DNA of 64,000 nucleotides from an uncultured Verrucomicrobiota bacterium. GTDB lineage: Bacteria > Verrucomicrobiota > Verrucomicrobiia > Opitutales > Seribacteraceae. Position 1 is the first letter of the stretch, and each line of letters begins with the position of its first letter. A model generated the notes under the pieces. The model saw only the letters and a program-made list of their open reading frames with translations. It did no database searches and had not been told where the DNA came from. Location of the stretch: assembly GCA_902569115.1 (NCBI GenBank), contig CACFTI010000007.1:18277-82276 (forward strand). Reading direction: 5' to 3'. Position numbers and translations under genes: made by a program. Positions 17,493 through 26,271 of the stretch are shown here, in pieces.

Positions 17493-19430
17493 TTAGAGAA
17501 AAGGGTCTACTCGAAGTACTTTGGCTTTTTTAGGTTCCTTTTTGGGGCGTGCATTGGCCAATAGAGGATTTTTGGGGGTATCTTTACCCACCCGCACGCT
17601 ATGCGGATCCATGGAGTAAACCTTAGGCTGAAAGCTCTTGCCCTGTACCCGTACTGTATAAAGAACTTCCTTCGTTTTGTCATTGATTACCTGAACGACC
17701 GGGTTGGGTTTCGAAAAGGATAATTTGGGTAACCATCCTTTCACTTTTCTGCCATCGTTTTGGGTCATCTTTACGGTGACGGGCCAACCGGGAAATTGAG
17801 CTTTGTCCCCATCCGAAACTTTTGCAAACCGGGGCCAGCATTCAAAGGTAATGGTCTGGTTTTTCTTATTGAATTTGGCGACGCCAAATCCATCTGCTCT
17901 TTTTAATTCGTTGTTACGATCCTCGGGGTTTGCATAGGCATGCATCGTGATCAGGTTTCCGAGTCCGTCTGAAAAATCTCCGGTCCATGGGAGGGGAGAG
18001 TTCGGGATCGGGCGGGGGCCTGGTTTTTCATTTTCCGGTTTCCACCAGCGTCCATAGATGGTGTTGACGATGGCTGGACTGGTAAACGCAAAAGGGCCAT
18101 CCCGGTGTTGTTCCACACCGTGCTGTACCACCACCGCGAGGTGCTGATCGCCGCATAAATGAGGTGCCCAGGCTTTACGTAATTCGTAGAGGGCTTTATT
18201 GCGCCCGGTCTGTGGCCAGGCATTGCTGTCAAGATCTGCTAGCAGACGATTAGTGGGACCTCCATGAATGTGAACCGCTCCACAGAACGCAGTCTGGGAA
18301 AGGGCCGCTTTCATTTGAGCACCCTCCCAATCCTGACTCCATTGAGAAAGAAATTTCAATTGGCGATCCCCAAGCAAGACAAGTCCATCGAGATCTACCG
18401 CTTTTCTGTCATATTTGGGATCGTTAATATGATCGGGGCGGGGACCCATCTTGGGGATTTTTCCCGCAGGACCGGTCTTGAATTTTCGGTCTTCTAAAAT
18501 CGCAAAATCTATGCCACCCACGCGGAGTCGGGTAAAGTAAACTTCCAGTCCTCTTTTTACCTTCTTAGGATCCACCGGGTCGGGTAAGTGCCAAGTTTGC
18601 TGTCTTTGCACCATGTTGACGTAGGGAATGGGGTAGAAATATCCGCCACTGTTTCCCGCAGGAGAAGTCGCTACAATCCCACTTTCACCCCATAAGTTTG
18701 CCTGCCCCACATCATGGTCGTCAGGGATGGTCACCGTGGGCCGGTCTTTCATTAAATCCCTGAATTGCAGACCAAATTCGATCCAGCCAGCGGTGTGCTG
18801 GGTATGATGGTAGGTCTGATCACCGGCAAAGAAAAGCATGTCGGGGTCGATCGCTTTGAGATTTTCAATGATCATTGGTCGCGGCCCTTTGGTTCGGCTT
18901 GAGTTGCAGGATAGATTTCCAACCACGATCGTTTCCTGATTAATGGGGTCTTTACGGATTACTCCCTCGAAAAGAGCCTTTTCCCCGTGTCTGACACGAT
19001 AGGGAATGTTCTTGGCCGAGTCCCAGTTTTTTACTCTGAAGTGAGCGGTCCATCCGGGGTAAGTGATCTTTACTTTGGCAATCTCTTTCCATTCTTTTCC
19101 TTGCTTTGTTTCCAGTCGTACTTCTCTGGATTCCTTCGGCATAAGGGGATACAACTGACCGGTGAGTTTCAGTGTCCCCGCATCCACGGTGTATAGGGCA
19201 AAGGCAACGACCTGATCCCTTGGGACATTCATCTCAATGATTTGCTTGGGAGCTTTGCCTTTCTTTTTTGCAGAGGTGTCTACAGGTTTGGCCCGCGTCC
19301 ACCATTCACCCGTTGACATGTGGTCGAGGTTGGGGAATTTGTCTCCAAATAATACTTTGGAATCTGGTTCAGCGTTGGAAATGCCGTGCAATAGGAACAG
19401 GCAACTTAGCGAGGTAAGAAAGAATTTCAT
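17493..19430 (-). CDS. PhoD-like alkaline phosphatase/phosphodiesterase, secreted
   Basis: A 645-residue protein with a signal peptide (MKFFLTSLSCLFLLHGISNA). A beta-rich N-terminal domain (about 60-175) precedes the metallophosphatase core: VVGNLSCNSSR near 175, DMLFFAGDQTYHH near 200, TIPDDHDVGQANLWG near 240 and HLCGDQHLAVVVQHG near 435. The FAGDQTYHH block replaces the usual GDxxY/N signature with GDQTYHH, as in a PVC subgroup of PhoD-like proteins. It is a diverged second PhoD-like gene within 6 kb of 11548-13101, and the two frame the cytochrome/propeller gene. Stops are convergent with that gene (14 bases apart). Substrate unknown. Confidence 0.85.
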   Translation of the reverse strand: MKFFLTSLSCLFLLHGISNAEPDSKVLFGDKFPNLDHMSTGEWWTRAKPVDTSAKKKGKAPKQIIEMNVPRDQVVAFALYTVDAGTLKLTGQLYPLMPKESREVRLETKQGKEWKEIAKVKITYPGWTAHFRVKNWDSAKNIPYRVRHGEKALFEGVIRKDPINQETIVVGNLSCNSSRTKGPRPMIIENLKAIDPDMLFFAGDQTYHHTQHTAGWIEFGLQFRDLMKDRPTVTIPDDHDVGQANLWGESGIVATSPAGNSGGYFYPIPYVNMVQRQQTWHLPDPVDPKKVKRGLEVYFTRLRVGGIDFAILEDRKFKTGPAGKIPKMGPRPDHINDPKYDRKAVDLDGLVLLGDRQLKFLSQWSQDWEGAQMKAALSQTAFCGAVHIHGGPTNRLLADLDSNAWPQTGRNKALYELRKAWAPHLCGDQHLAVVVQHGVEQHRDGPFAFTSPAIVNTIYGRWWKPENEKPGPRPIPNSPLPWTGDFSDGLGNLITMHAYANPEDRNNELKRADGFGVAKFNKKNQTITFECWPRFAKVSDGDKAQFPGWPVTVKMTQNDGRKVKGWLPKLSFSKPNPVVQVINDKTKEVLYTVRVQGKSFQPKVYSMDPHSVRVGKDTPKNPLLANARPKKEPKKAKVLRVDPFL

Positions 19431-19557
19431 GGATGTACTTGAAGATGAGAGGAAGACCTTTTCAAGATAAAAAAAGGAATTGAGTCATAATGCCATGCAG
19501 CGTTTCGGCTAGATTGGCTGAAATCATCCCAACTGGCAGGAATACCGATGACAGAGA

Positions 19558-20367
19558 CTAGCCCATCGAACCTATCCGCCATTGGCGTGGAGATTGTCCG
19601 ACTTTTTTGCGAAACCACCTGGCGAAGTAATTGGGGTCGGCAAAGCCGCAGTTCCATGCGATTTGGGAAATGGGGAGGGTAGGATTTTTTAATTCATCAA
19701 AAGCACGATTTTCTCGGATTTCATTTAACAGGGTACTCAGATTGAGGGTGGATTCCTGTCGAATTTTGCGATTCAGGGAACTGAGTTCCTCATCGAGAAT
19801 CGAGGCCAACTCTCCAGCCGACTTGGGGATGATTTCAAGATTTTGTAAAAGGCTTCTGATTTTTTGGGTAACGGGTAGAACTTTTCTTTCCACTCTCTTT
19901 TCGAGTTCACCCAAGAGAATTGAAAAAATTTTGAGAATATCCGAAGAAAGTTGAATATTCTGGACCGAGGTCAGATCAACGGATGCGATCATCTGATTGA
20001 GAGTCCTTTCGACTTCTGAGAGTCTTTCCGCACTGATCACTTTTTCTGCTTTTGAGGTCCCCGGCACTTTCTTTTCCTTAAAGTTAATCACTAATGAGAG
20101 GGGAGGGCTTTTCATCGATTTGACAAAGCCATGAGTCCTGCCCGGGGGAAAATATAGAAGAGAGCCTCTTCTTACCTGTATAGGTCTCTGGCTTACTGTT
20201 TGAACTCCTTGTCCCCTCAAATAAAGGAGTAGCTGTGAGTGGGTGTGCGTGTGTTCTTCGACCAGGTCGCTTTTTTCTGTATGCCGATGGTGCGAAAATC
20301 GCAGGATGGAATAACCCGGTATTGCGATCCGTAAATCTTCCCAAAAAAGAGGCTGAAACTTATTCAT
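19558..20367 (-). CDS. AraC-family transcriptional regulator
   Basis: A 269-residue protein with an N-terminal cupin-type sensing domain (about 15-100, with HTHSQLLLYLRGQGVQTV and the PPGRTHGFV turn) and a C-terminal AraC/XylS double helix-turn-helix (about 165-265) ending in ISQIAWNCGFADPNYFARWF..KKVGQSPRQWR, the family signature. Cupin-AraC regulators normally bind a sugar or small ligand and activate an adjacent catabolic operon. The gene is divergent from the DUF993/isomerase/dehydrogenase set at 20456-23520, with a 17-bp dyad just upstream of its own start. That makes it the probable regulator of that operon (inference). Confidence 0.9.
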   Translation of the reverse strand: MNKFQPLFWEDLRIAIPGYSILRFSHHRHTEKSDLVEEHTHTHSQLLLYLRGQGVQTVSQRPIQVRRGSLLYFPPGRTHGFVKSMKSPPLSLVINFKEKKVPGTSKAEKVISAERLSEVERTLNQMIASVDLTSVQNIQLSSDILKIFSILLGELEKRVERKVLPVTQKIRSLLQNLEIIPKSAGELASILDEELSSLNRKIRQESTLNLSTLLNEIRENRAFDELKNPTLPISQIAWNCGFADPNYFARWFRKKVGQSPRQWRIGSMG

Positions 20368-20374
20368 TAGATAA

Positions 20375-20391
20375 AGACAAAATTATTGTCT
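20375..20391. promoter_or_regulatory. Dyad AGACAA-AATTA-TTGTCT between AraC gene and catabolic operon
   Basis: A perfect 6-bp inverted repeat with a 5-base AT spacer lies 8 bases before the regulator start (20367) and 65 bases before the first operon gene (20456). Its position in the divergent promoter region makes it the best candidate operator in the window, either for autoregulation or for an unrelated repressor. AraC proteins more often use direct repeats. Confidence 0.45.
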
Positions 20392-20455
20392 GAAAAATGC
20401 TACTTTTGCAAGTTCCGTGCTAACAGTTCTTTAAAATAGCTGCTATAATGCAATC

Positions 20456-21541
20456 ATGATTAGGAACGCCGAAGAGTTAACACCTGATACAAAATGGAAG
20501 GAGACGGTCTGGTCTTGTGCCCGCGAAGAAGATCTTGCTGATTCTGTTTCCAATCCCCGTCTTTGCGTTGCGGCCTTGCTTCCTTTTCATCATCGAAAAC
20601 CCGATTGGCGAAGTTTTGAAAGAATGCTGGTTTGGATGAGCGACTGTGCACATCATTTTGGAGTTGAGATCACTTATGTTCTCAATGCAGACACTGGTTA
20701 TGTCTTCAATCTATCTGAAGAATTGTATGAGGAAGTCATTATCCGGTTTAGATCTCTCTACCCTGACGCCTCTTTTATCAGTGGGGTCACCGCGGTGGGT
20801 GCCTCTCCTGAAAATTTTGAAGCATCATGTTATCATCCACATCTTGATATCGCTCAGAATTACCAGCCAAGCGAAGTGATGATTATGACCTCACAGGCAC
20901 TCAATGCCCTGGGGTCGGAAAAAAGAAGAGATGCTTATTTTCAAATTGCTGAGAACATTAAAGTACCTGCACTGGTGCATGCGTTGGAGCCCGCATTCGT
21001 TCCCTGGGCAACCCCATTTGATCCCTGGCTCCTTCATCAATTGGCGGGACATGAGAAATTCGTGGGTGGCAAAATTTCCACCTTGGACGAACCTCATTTT
21101 CTCTATTGGGCTGCGATGTGCCGGGATCTTGGATTGAACTTTGTTCCCCATAGTGGTGACGATTTTGGTATCGCTTCTGCCATAAAAATGGGGCTGCCAC
21201 TCTTGATTGGAGCAGGAGTATCTGCCTGCCCACTGATCTGTGCTGCCAAAAAGTACTGGAGGAAAGAAAGCTTTGATTCGAGGGTGTATAAGTTATTTGA
21301 AGCATTTCAATCATTGGAAGATTCGGTTTTCCGTTTGGATACCAAGGGAAGTGCTGCAGGGTATAAACACAGCACGGCTGAGATTCTGAAGTTACTTGGT
21401 ATTATTGAAGAAGCAGCGATTCACCCGGATTGTCCTGATTTGCGAAGTGGGAACGAAGTGGAGAGGATGAAGGAAGCTCTTATTCGCCCCATGCGAATGG
21501 CACAGAGAATGAAAATCCCCTATTACTCTTTTCCCTCATGA
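20456..21541 (+). CDS. DUF993-like protein (dihydrodipicolinate synthase/aldolase-type TIM barrel)
   Basis: A 361-residue cytoplasmic protein. The pattern resembles DUF993 proteins, which are distant relatives of the DHDPS/aldolase superfamily: RLCVAALLPFHHRKPDW at the start of the barrel, FISGVTAVGASPENFEA near 110, and HEKFVGGKISTLDEPHFLYW near 200 where the Schiff-base lysine would be expected. A chemical role as a C-C lyase on a keto-sugar acid is inferred from the fold and from its partners: the next genes are a TIM-barrel isomerase (ATGA overlap) and a Gfo/Idh/MocA dehydrogenase (6-base gap). No Shine-Dalgarno is visible before the ATG, and TATAAT lies only 6 bases upstream, so a leaderless transcript is possible. 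Confidence 0.75.
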   Translation: MIRNAEELTPDTKWKETVWSCAREEDLADSVSNPRLCVAALLPFHHRKPDWRSFERMLVWMSDCAHHFGVEITYVLNADTGYVFNLSEELYEEVIIRFRSLYPDASFISGVTAVGASPENFEASCYHPHLDIAQNYQPSEVMIMTSQALNALGSEKRRDAYFQIAENIKVPALVHALEPAFVPWATPFDPWLLHQLAGHEKFVGGKISTLDEPHFLYWAAMCRDLGLNFVPHSGDDFGIASAIKMGLPLLIGAGVSACPLICAAKKYWRKESFDSRVYKLFEAFQSLEDSVFRLDTKGSAAGYKHSTAEILKLLGIIEEAAIHPDCPDLRSGNEVERMKEALIRPMRMAQRMKIPYYSFPS

Positions 21542-22371
21542 AGGCCGAACCCCTCAAAGACTTTTCACGCCTATGCGTTCACACCATTACCACAAAAAGA
21601 TGGGAACTAGAAGAGGCCATTGATCGTTATGCTGAGGCAGATGTATCCGGAATCACCGTTTGGAGGCAATGGCTGGATGGTCGTGATCCCGCGGGTGCAG
21701 GTGAACGGATTCGGGCTGCTGGACTGGAGGTCGTGTCGTTATGCCGGGGAGGATTTTATCCCGCCTTGGAGGAGAAATCCCGAGAAGAGGCAATTAAAGA
21801 TAATAAGCAAGCGATCGAAGACGCTGCTGCGATGGGTGCACCGCTGGTTGTTTTGGTATGCGGTGCAATAATCGGCCAGTCCCTTGTTGAATCGCGGAAA
21901 CAAATCACTGATGGAATCGCCGCCACACTCCCACTGGCTGAATCGCTGGGGGTCAAATTGGCGATCGAGCCCCTTCACCCGATGTATGCCGATGACCGGT
22001 CGGCGATCAATACCTTAGCCTCGGCCAATGACGTATGTGATGAATTGAGTCATCCCCTGGTCGGAATAGCCTTTGATGTGTATCACCTCTGGTGGGATCC
22101 CGATCTGGCCGCCCAAACCAAGCGGACAGCCGAAGCCAATCGACTCTTCGCCTATCATGCCTGTGATTGGATGACCCCAACCACTGATTTACTTAATGAT
22201 CGTGGACTGATGGGGGAGGGGTGCATCGACTTGCGGGCAATCCGAGGAATGGTGGAGGGGGCCGGTTTTGATGGCATGATCGAAGTCGAGGTTTTCTCCA
22301 ACCGATGGTGGGAAAAACCAACTGAGGAATTTTTACAGGCGATCAAACAATCCTATTTGAACCATACTTAA
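21538..22371 (+). CDS. Sugar phosphate isomerase/epimerase family protein (xylose-isomerase-like TIM barrel)
   Basis: A 277-residue cytoplasmic protein of the AP-endonuclease-2/xylose isomerase-like superfamily. Strand-end motifs that carry the metal ligands are visible: KLAIEPLHPM (Glu, near 142), GIAFDVYHLWWDP (Asp/His, near 178), FAYHACDW (His/Asp, near 202) and GMIEVEVFSNRWW (Glu, near 243). It overlaps the DUF993-like gene by 4 bases and precedes the dehydrogenase by 6, so all three are one operon. Members interconvert keto and aldo sugars or polyol derivatives such as inosose. The specific substrate cannot be read from the sequence. Confidence 0.9.
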   Translation: MKAEPLKDFSRLCVHTITTKRWELEEAIDRYAEADVSGITVWRQWLDGRDPAGAGERIRAAGLEVVSLCRGGFYPALEEKSREEAIKDNKQAIEDAAAMGAPLVVLVCGAIIGQSLVESRKQITDGIAATLPLAESLGVKLAIEPLHPMYADDRSAINTLASANDVCDELSHPLVGIAFDVYHLWWDPDLAAQTKRTAEANRLFAYHACDWMTPTTDLLNDRGLMGEGCIDLRAIRGMVEGAGFDGMIEVEVFSNRWWEKPTEEFLQAIKQSYLNHT

Positions 22372-22377
22372 TCTACT

Positions 22378-23520
22378 ATGAAAGAACATAAACTTGGTAT
22401 TATCATGAATGGCGTCACCGGACGCATGGGAACGAATCAGCATCTTATCCGTTCGATCTGTGCGATCCGGGATCAGGGAGGAATTCAGGTTTCTCCGGAT
22501 GAGGTGATTACGGTCGATCCAATTCTGACTGGTCGAAATGAGAATAAACTTCAAGCACTTGCCGAAAAAACGGGTGTCAAACGCTTTACCACCAACTTGG
22601 ACGAGGCATTAGCAGATTCGGGGAATCAAATCTTTTTTGATGCCAGTTCCACCCTTCATCGTTCTCGTTTTGTGGAGATGGCGGCCAAGGCCGGGAAGGC
22701 CATCTATTGTGAGAAGCCAACGGCGGTAACGACTGAGGAAGCACTCCGTCTTGCCCAACTTTGTGAGGACGCCGGAGTCAAGAACGGTGCTGTGCAAGAT
22801 AAGTTATGGTTGCCCGGAATCCGTAAACTCAAGACTTTAATCAATCAGGGCTTTTTTGGAGAAATTCTCTCTGTCCGGGGAGAATTCGGCTATTGGGTGT
22901 TTACCGGGCATGATCAGGATCAGCCAGCGCAGAGACCCAGTTGGAACTACCGTAAAGAGGATGGTGGAGGCATTATGATCGATATGCTCTGTCACTGGCG
23001 CTACCTCGTTGACAATGTGTTTGGTCCGATCAAAAGCATATCCTGCCGTGGAGCGACTCATGTAACCGAGAGAGTGGATGAGCAGGGGAATAAATACCCA
23101 TGCACGGCGGATGATTCCTGTTATGCAACGATGGAACTGGATAATGGGATCATTTGCCAGTTTAACAGTTCATGGACGGTAAGGGTACGCCGGGATGATC
23201 TTTTTGTGATGCAGGTGGATGGAAGCAAAGGTTCGGCGGTGGTCAATCTTCGCGGTTGCCAAATCCAGGGTCTGGGTGTGACTCCCAAGCCCGTATGGAA
23301 TCCGGATATTGAACAACTAATCAATTTTTATGAGGGTTGGTCTGAAGTGCCGGATGCCACCACCTATGACAATGCCTTTAAAATCCAGTGGGAACTTTTT
23401 CTACGCCATGTGGCTCTGGATGAACCTTTTCCATACGATTTGAGATCAGGTGCGAAAGGAGTTGAGCTTGCAGAACTTGGATTACGATCATGGGCGGAGC
23501 GTAAGTGGATTGATCTGTAA
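22378..23520 (+). CDS. Gfo/Idh/MocA family oxidoreductase
   Basis: A 380-residue NAD(P)-dependent dehydrogenase. The N-terminal Rossmann part starts with [16 protein letters not shown], unusual in that the first loop resembles the GxxGxMG turn of dihydrodipicolinate-reductase-like enzymes more than the usual GxGxxG. The hallmark lysine motif of the family is YCEKPTAV near residue 107, and a C-terminal alpha/beta domain follows ([20 protein letters not shown] near 200, with the conserved His). It is the third gene of the AraC-linked operon and probably oxidises a sugar, inositol or sugar-acid hydroxyl. The combination with a DUF993 protein and a TIM-barrel isomerase recurs in other bacteria, as far as I recall. 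Confidence 0.9.
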   Translation: MKEHKLGIIMNGVTGRMGTNQHLIRSICAIRDQGGIQVSPDEVITVDPILTGRNENKLQALAEKTGVKRFTTNLDEALADSGNQIFFDASSTLHRSRFVEMAAKAGKAIYCEKPTAVTTEEALRLAQLCEDAGVKNGAVQDKLWLPGIRKLKTLINQGFFGEILSVRGEFGYWVFTGHDQDQPAQRPSWNYRKEDGGGIMIDMLCHWRYLVDNVFGPIKSISCRGATHVTERVDEQGNKYPCTADDSCYATMELDNGIICQFNSSWTVRVRRDDLFVMQVDGSKGSAVVNLRGCQIQGLGVTPKPVWNPDIEQLINFYEGWSEVPDATTYDNAFKIQWELFLRHVALDEPFPYDLRSGAKGVELAELGLRSWAERKWIDL

Positions 23521-23580
23521 ATTTTTCAGTTCTATGTTCTAGGGTTGGCATTTGCTTGGACAGTCGTAAATTATTTTACC

Positions 23581-25707
23581 ATGAATTCTTTAAGGTTTAT
23601 CACTTTTGTAAGCTCTTTGTTTGCAGGTTCGCTTGGCATTGCCCAACAAGGAGACAAGGCGAATGAGAAAGACATCATATCCTCTCTTAATTGGAAAAAA
23701 TGGTCTCCTGATGTGGTGCCCGTATTCACTGCGGAGGAATCCCTTGCCCAATTTAAAGTGGCTCCGGGTTTCAAAGTTGAACTGGTCGCAGCAGAACCCA
23801 TGGTCAAGGATCCTGTTTTCGTCGACTGGGATGACGAGGGTAGGATGTGGGTTGGAGAATTAAGAACCTACATGCGCGATCTGGATGGAACCGGAGAAAA
23901 CGAGCGTATGAGCCGGGTGATGGTATTGGAAGATACGGACAAGGACGGGGTTATGGACAAGGCGACTCCCTTTGTTGATGATATGGTTAATGTTCGATGT
24001 ATTGCTTTCGTTGAAGGTGGAGTATTGGTGGTTGAGTCGGGTGCTTTGTGGCTGTGTAAGGACAAGGATGGAGACCTTCGATGTGATGAAAGGGAAAAGC
24101 TCATCGATTTTGCCACCGCTGCCCACAGTAATATTGAGCATGCAGAAAACGCCCTTCATTATGCCCTGGATAACTGGATGTACAATTCGAAGTCTTCCCG
24201 CAAGCTCGCGTGGCGGAAAGGGAAACTGATCGAGATGCCGGCAAAAGCCAGGGGCCAGTGGGGTATGGCCAGTGATGCATATGGTCGCCTGTATTTTAAC
24301 GCAAATAGTAACTGGTTCGAAGTGGACTGGGCGACTTATGACCGTCAATGGCCTAGCAAAGGCTCCAGTGTGAAACCTCCGACCAATCGAGTGTTCGGTA
24401 TCCGTCCAAACACCGCCCTTAATCGGAATTACCGGCCCGGGCGTATTTTGGAGGACGGCCGGGTTGCCAGCGTCACGACCATAAGTGGTCTGGCGGTACA
24501 CAGTCATGGAGCGTATGGCGAGGAATGGGAAGGTGCTATTTTCTCGATGTCTCCCGGAACTAACACGGTGGGTGCGTTTCTTCCCGAAAAACCATTCCCC
24601 GCATCTGATAAATATGTCCATCAACTCTATCCCGATGCGATTTGGAAAGAGCGGGAATTTCTTGCCAGTACGGATGAACGTTTCCGTCCGGTCAATGCAT
24701 CGATGGGACCTGATGGGTTCCTCTATGTGGTTGATTTTTACCGTGGTGTGATTCAGCACAAGCGTTTCCTCACTTCCTATCTCCGGCGTCAATCGGCCGA
24801 GCGTCAGTTGGATAAACCTATTGGACTGGGGCGTATCTATCGGATCGTTCCTGAAAAGCATCAGAAAGTAAAAGCACCCGATGGATTGGTTGCAGGTCTT
24901 TCGCATCCTTATCTTTGGTGGCGTTTGCGTTCGCAGAAACGAATTGTGGAGGGGGACCGACAGGATCTCGCTGAAGAGATTCAAAAATTGGCCACTTCTC
25001 AGACTCCAAATTCTCATGCACGCGTTCATGCGTTGTGGACTCTTGCCGGGCTGGGAAAACTGAATGAAAAGACCGTTGCTCAGGCAATGAATGACAAGGA
25101 CTGGTTTGTATCCATGACAGGTTTACGCCTGGCGGGCGAGAGCAAGGGAGTTGCGGATTTCTTTCCGGATGAATTCAAGCCATCAGCTGAAAAGGTTGCT
25201 TCTCGACAACAAATACCTGCGGTGCTTTCCTCCTATGCCGGTTTGCTCGGTAAATCAGGTTACCCCCTTCGCTCGGTCAAGGTTTACAAGGATAAGGAAG
25301 CTGACTGGGTGAAAAGAGATAAAAATCTGCTCTCTGCTTATCGCAAGGGAAGAGACCAATATGTCGTGAGTTGCGGAGCCTGTCATCAGGCGGATGGAAA
25401 AGGACTACCCCATATGGCCCCTACATTAGCAAAGAGTGATTGGGTTACTGGAGATACTAAGCGTCTGATCGGGGTTGCTGTTCACGGACTGATGGGGCCA
25501 ATCAAGGTAAACGGAAAGCCCGTTACTGGAGTGCCACCGATTATGCCCCCGCATGGTTTTATGAAGGATGAGCAATTAGCGTCTATCCTTACCTATGTCC
25601 GAAATGCATGGGGCAATCAGGGAAAGATGATTTCAACGGAAGATGTAGCCGATTACCGTAAGAGTGAAGCTGAGAGGGTTAGTCCTTGGACTGAGTCTGA
25701 GTTCTAA
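23581..25707 (+). CDS. Secreted propeller dehydrogenase fused to cytochrome c (PVC-type)
   Basis: The ATG at 23581 gives 708 residues starting with MNSLRFITFVSSLFAGSLGIAQ, a signal peptide; the track start 12 codons upstream would spoil it. About residues 45-430 form a sorbosone-dehydrogenase-like propeller (PVFVDWDDEGRMWVGELRTY, MGPDGFLYVVDFYRGV). A short helical region follows, then a cytochrome c domain with CGACHQADGKG near 598 and PPIMPPHGFM as likely axial-methionine loop. The cytochrome part ends ILTYVRNAWGNQG, shared with the stand-alone cytochrome gene 42146-43297. It lies 60 bases after the sugar operon on the same strand and may be co-regulated. Periplasmic sugar or alcohol oxidation is inferred. 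The convergent azurin could accept its electrons. Confidence 0.92.
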   Translation: MNSLRFITFVSSLFAGSLGIAQQGDKANEKDIISSLNWKKWSPDVVPVFTAEESLAQFKVAPGFKVELVAAEPMVKDPVFVDWDDEGRMWVGELRTYMRDLDGTGENERMSRVMVLEDTDKDGVMDKATPFVDDMVNVRCIAFVEGGVLVVESGALWLCKDKDGDLRCDEREKLIDFATAAHSNIEHAENALHYALDNWMYNSKSSRKLAWRKGKLIEMPAKARGQWGMASDAYGRLYFNANSNWFEVDWATYDRQWPSKGSSVKPPTNRVFGIRPNTALNRNYRPGRILEDGRVASVTTISGLAVHSHGAYGEEWEGAIFSMSPGTNTVGAFLPEKPFPASDKYVHQLYPDAIWKEREFLASTDERFRPVNASMGPDGFLYVVDFYRGVIQHKRFLTSYLRRQSAERQLDKPIGLGRIYRIVPEKHQKVKAPDGLVAGLSHPYLWWRLRSQKRIVEGDRQDLAEEIQKLATSQTPNSHARVHALWTLAGLGKLNEKTVAQAMNDKDWFVSMTGLRLAGESKGVADFFPDEFKPSAEKVASRQQIPAVLSSYAGLLGKSGYPLRSVKVYKDKEADWVKRDKNLLSAYRKGRDQYVVSCGACHQADGKGLPHMAPTLAKSDWVTGDTKRLIGVAVHGLMGPIKVNGKPVTGVPPIMPPHGFMKDEQLASILTYVRNAWGNQGKMISTEDVADYRKSEAERVSPWTESEF

Positions 25708-25736
25708 ATTACTTAAATAAAAATTTGTAGCGAGAA

Positions 25737-25755
25737 GGTGGTTTATTTTACCACC
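25737..25755. terminator. Weak hairpin overlapping the azurin stop codon
   Basis: GGTGGT and ACCACC are inverted across a 7-base AT loop that contains the azurin stop codon, in the 35-base gap between two convergent genes. A 6-bp stem without a clear T-tract is weak support for a shared terminator. Confidence 0.25.
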
Positions 25756-26180
25756 ATGATTCCCCTCATCATGGCGAAATGACCGGGGAAGGAACAGACA
25801 AACTGATAATCGCCCGGCTCGGGTGCGGTGAAAGTTAAGGTTTCATTTTCACCTGGTCCAAGTAGTTTAGTTGCGGCAATCACATCCTCCATGCTTCCTT
25901 CAGGAAGAGCATTGGTCGCACTCGCTCCTAAACTCATCACCTTCTGTCCAAATTTCAGGGAGCTGATTCCTTTTTTGAGAATTACTAAATTATGTCCCAT
26001 GGCAATCTTGGGAAGCTTACCAATGTTTTTGAATTCAAGCTCTACTTTCTCTCCGGATTTTACCGTAAATTCCCGCTTATCAAACTGCATGGTGTCATTA
26101 CCTGTTATGGTAATTTTCTGAGCGGCGTGAGAGGTTATGGCAATCGTCGTAATTGCGAGGTAGCTTATGAACTTGATCAT
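25743..26180 (-). CDS. azu: Azurin (periplasmic blue copper protein)
   Basis: The track begins at a GTG; the ATG at 26180 gives 145 residues with a signal peptide (MIKFISYLAITTIAITSHAAQ). The mature cupredoxin starts with KITITGNDTMQFDKREFTV and contains the type 1 copper ligands of azurins in order: His in MGHNLVI, Cys in FVCSFPGHF, the following His, and the axial Met in HFAMMRG. Azurins carry single electrons between periplasmic dehydrogenases, cytochromes and terminal reductases. Its stop faces the stop of the propeller-cytochrome c dehydrogenase 35 bases away, suggesting but not proving a functional link. Confidence 0.93.
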   Translation of the reverse strand: MIKFISYLAITTIAITSHAAQKITITGNDTMQFDKREFTVKSGEKVELEFKNIGKLPKIAMGHNLVILKKGISSLKFGQKVMSLGASATNALPEGSMEDVIAATKLLGPGENETLTFTAPEPGDYQFVCSFPGHFAMMRGIMVVK

Positions 26181-26271
26181 ATTCCGATGTCTATCCACAA
26201 AAATGTTGCAGACAAATCAGTCAGTCAAAATTCTTCCCGAAGGAAGCCCAAAAAAGGATTCCTGAAAAAGT

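Noticed and set aside
23521-23580. Possible sigma-54 promoter (TTGGCATTTGCTTGG) before the dehydrogenase
   Set aside because: The GG and GC elements are not at the required spacing, so no promoter call was made.
23860-25029. 389-aa minus-strand ORF opposite the propeller-cytochrome gene
   Set aside because: Antisense shadow of 23581-25707. No leader, no domain, composition like a reverse-complement reading, and the plus-strand gene has clear family motifs.
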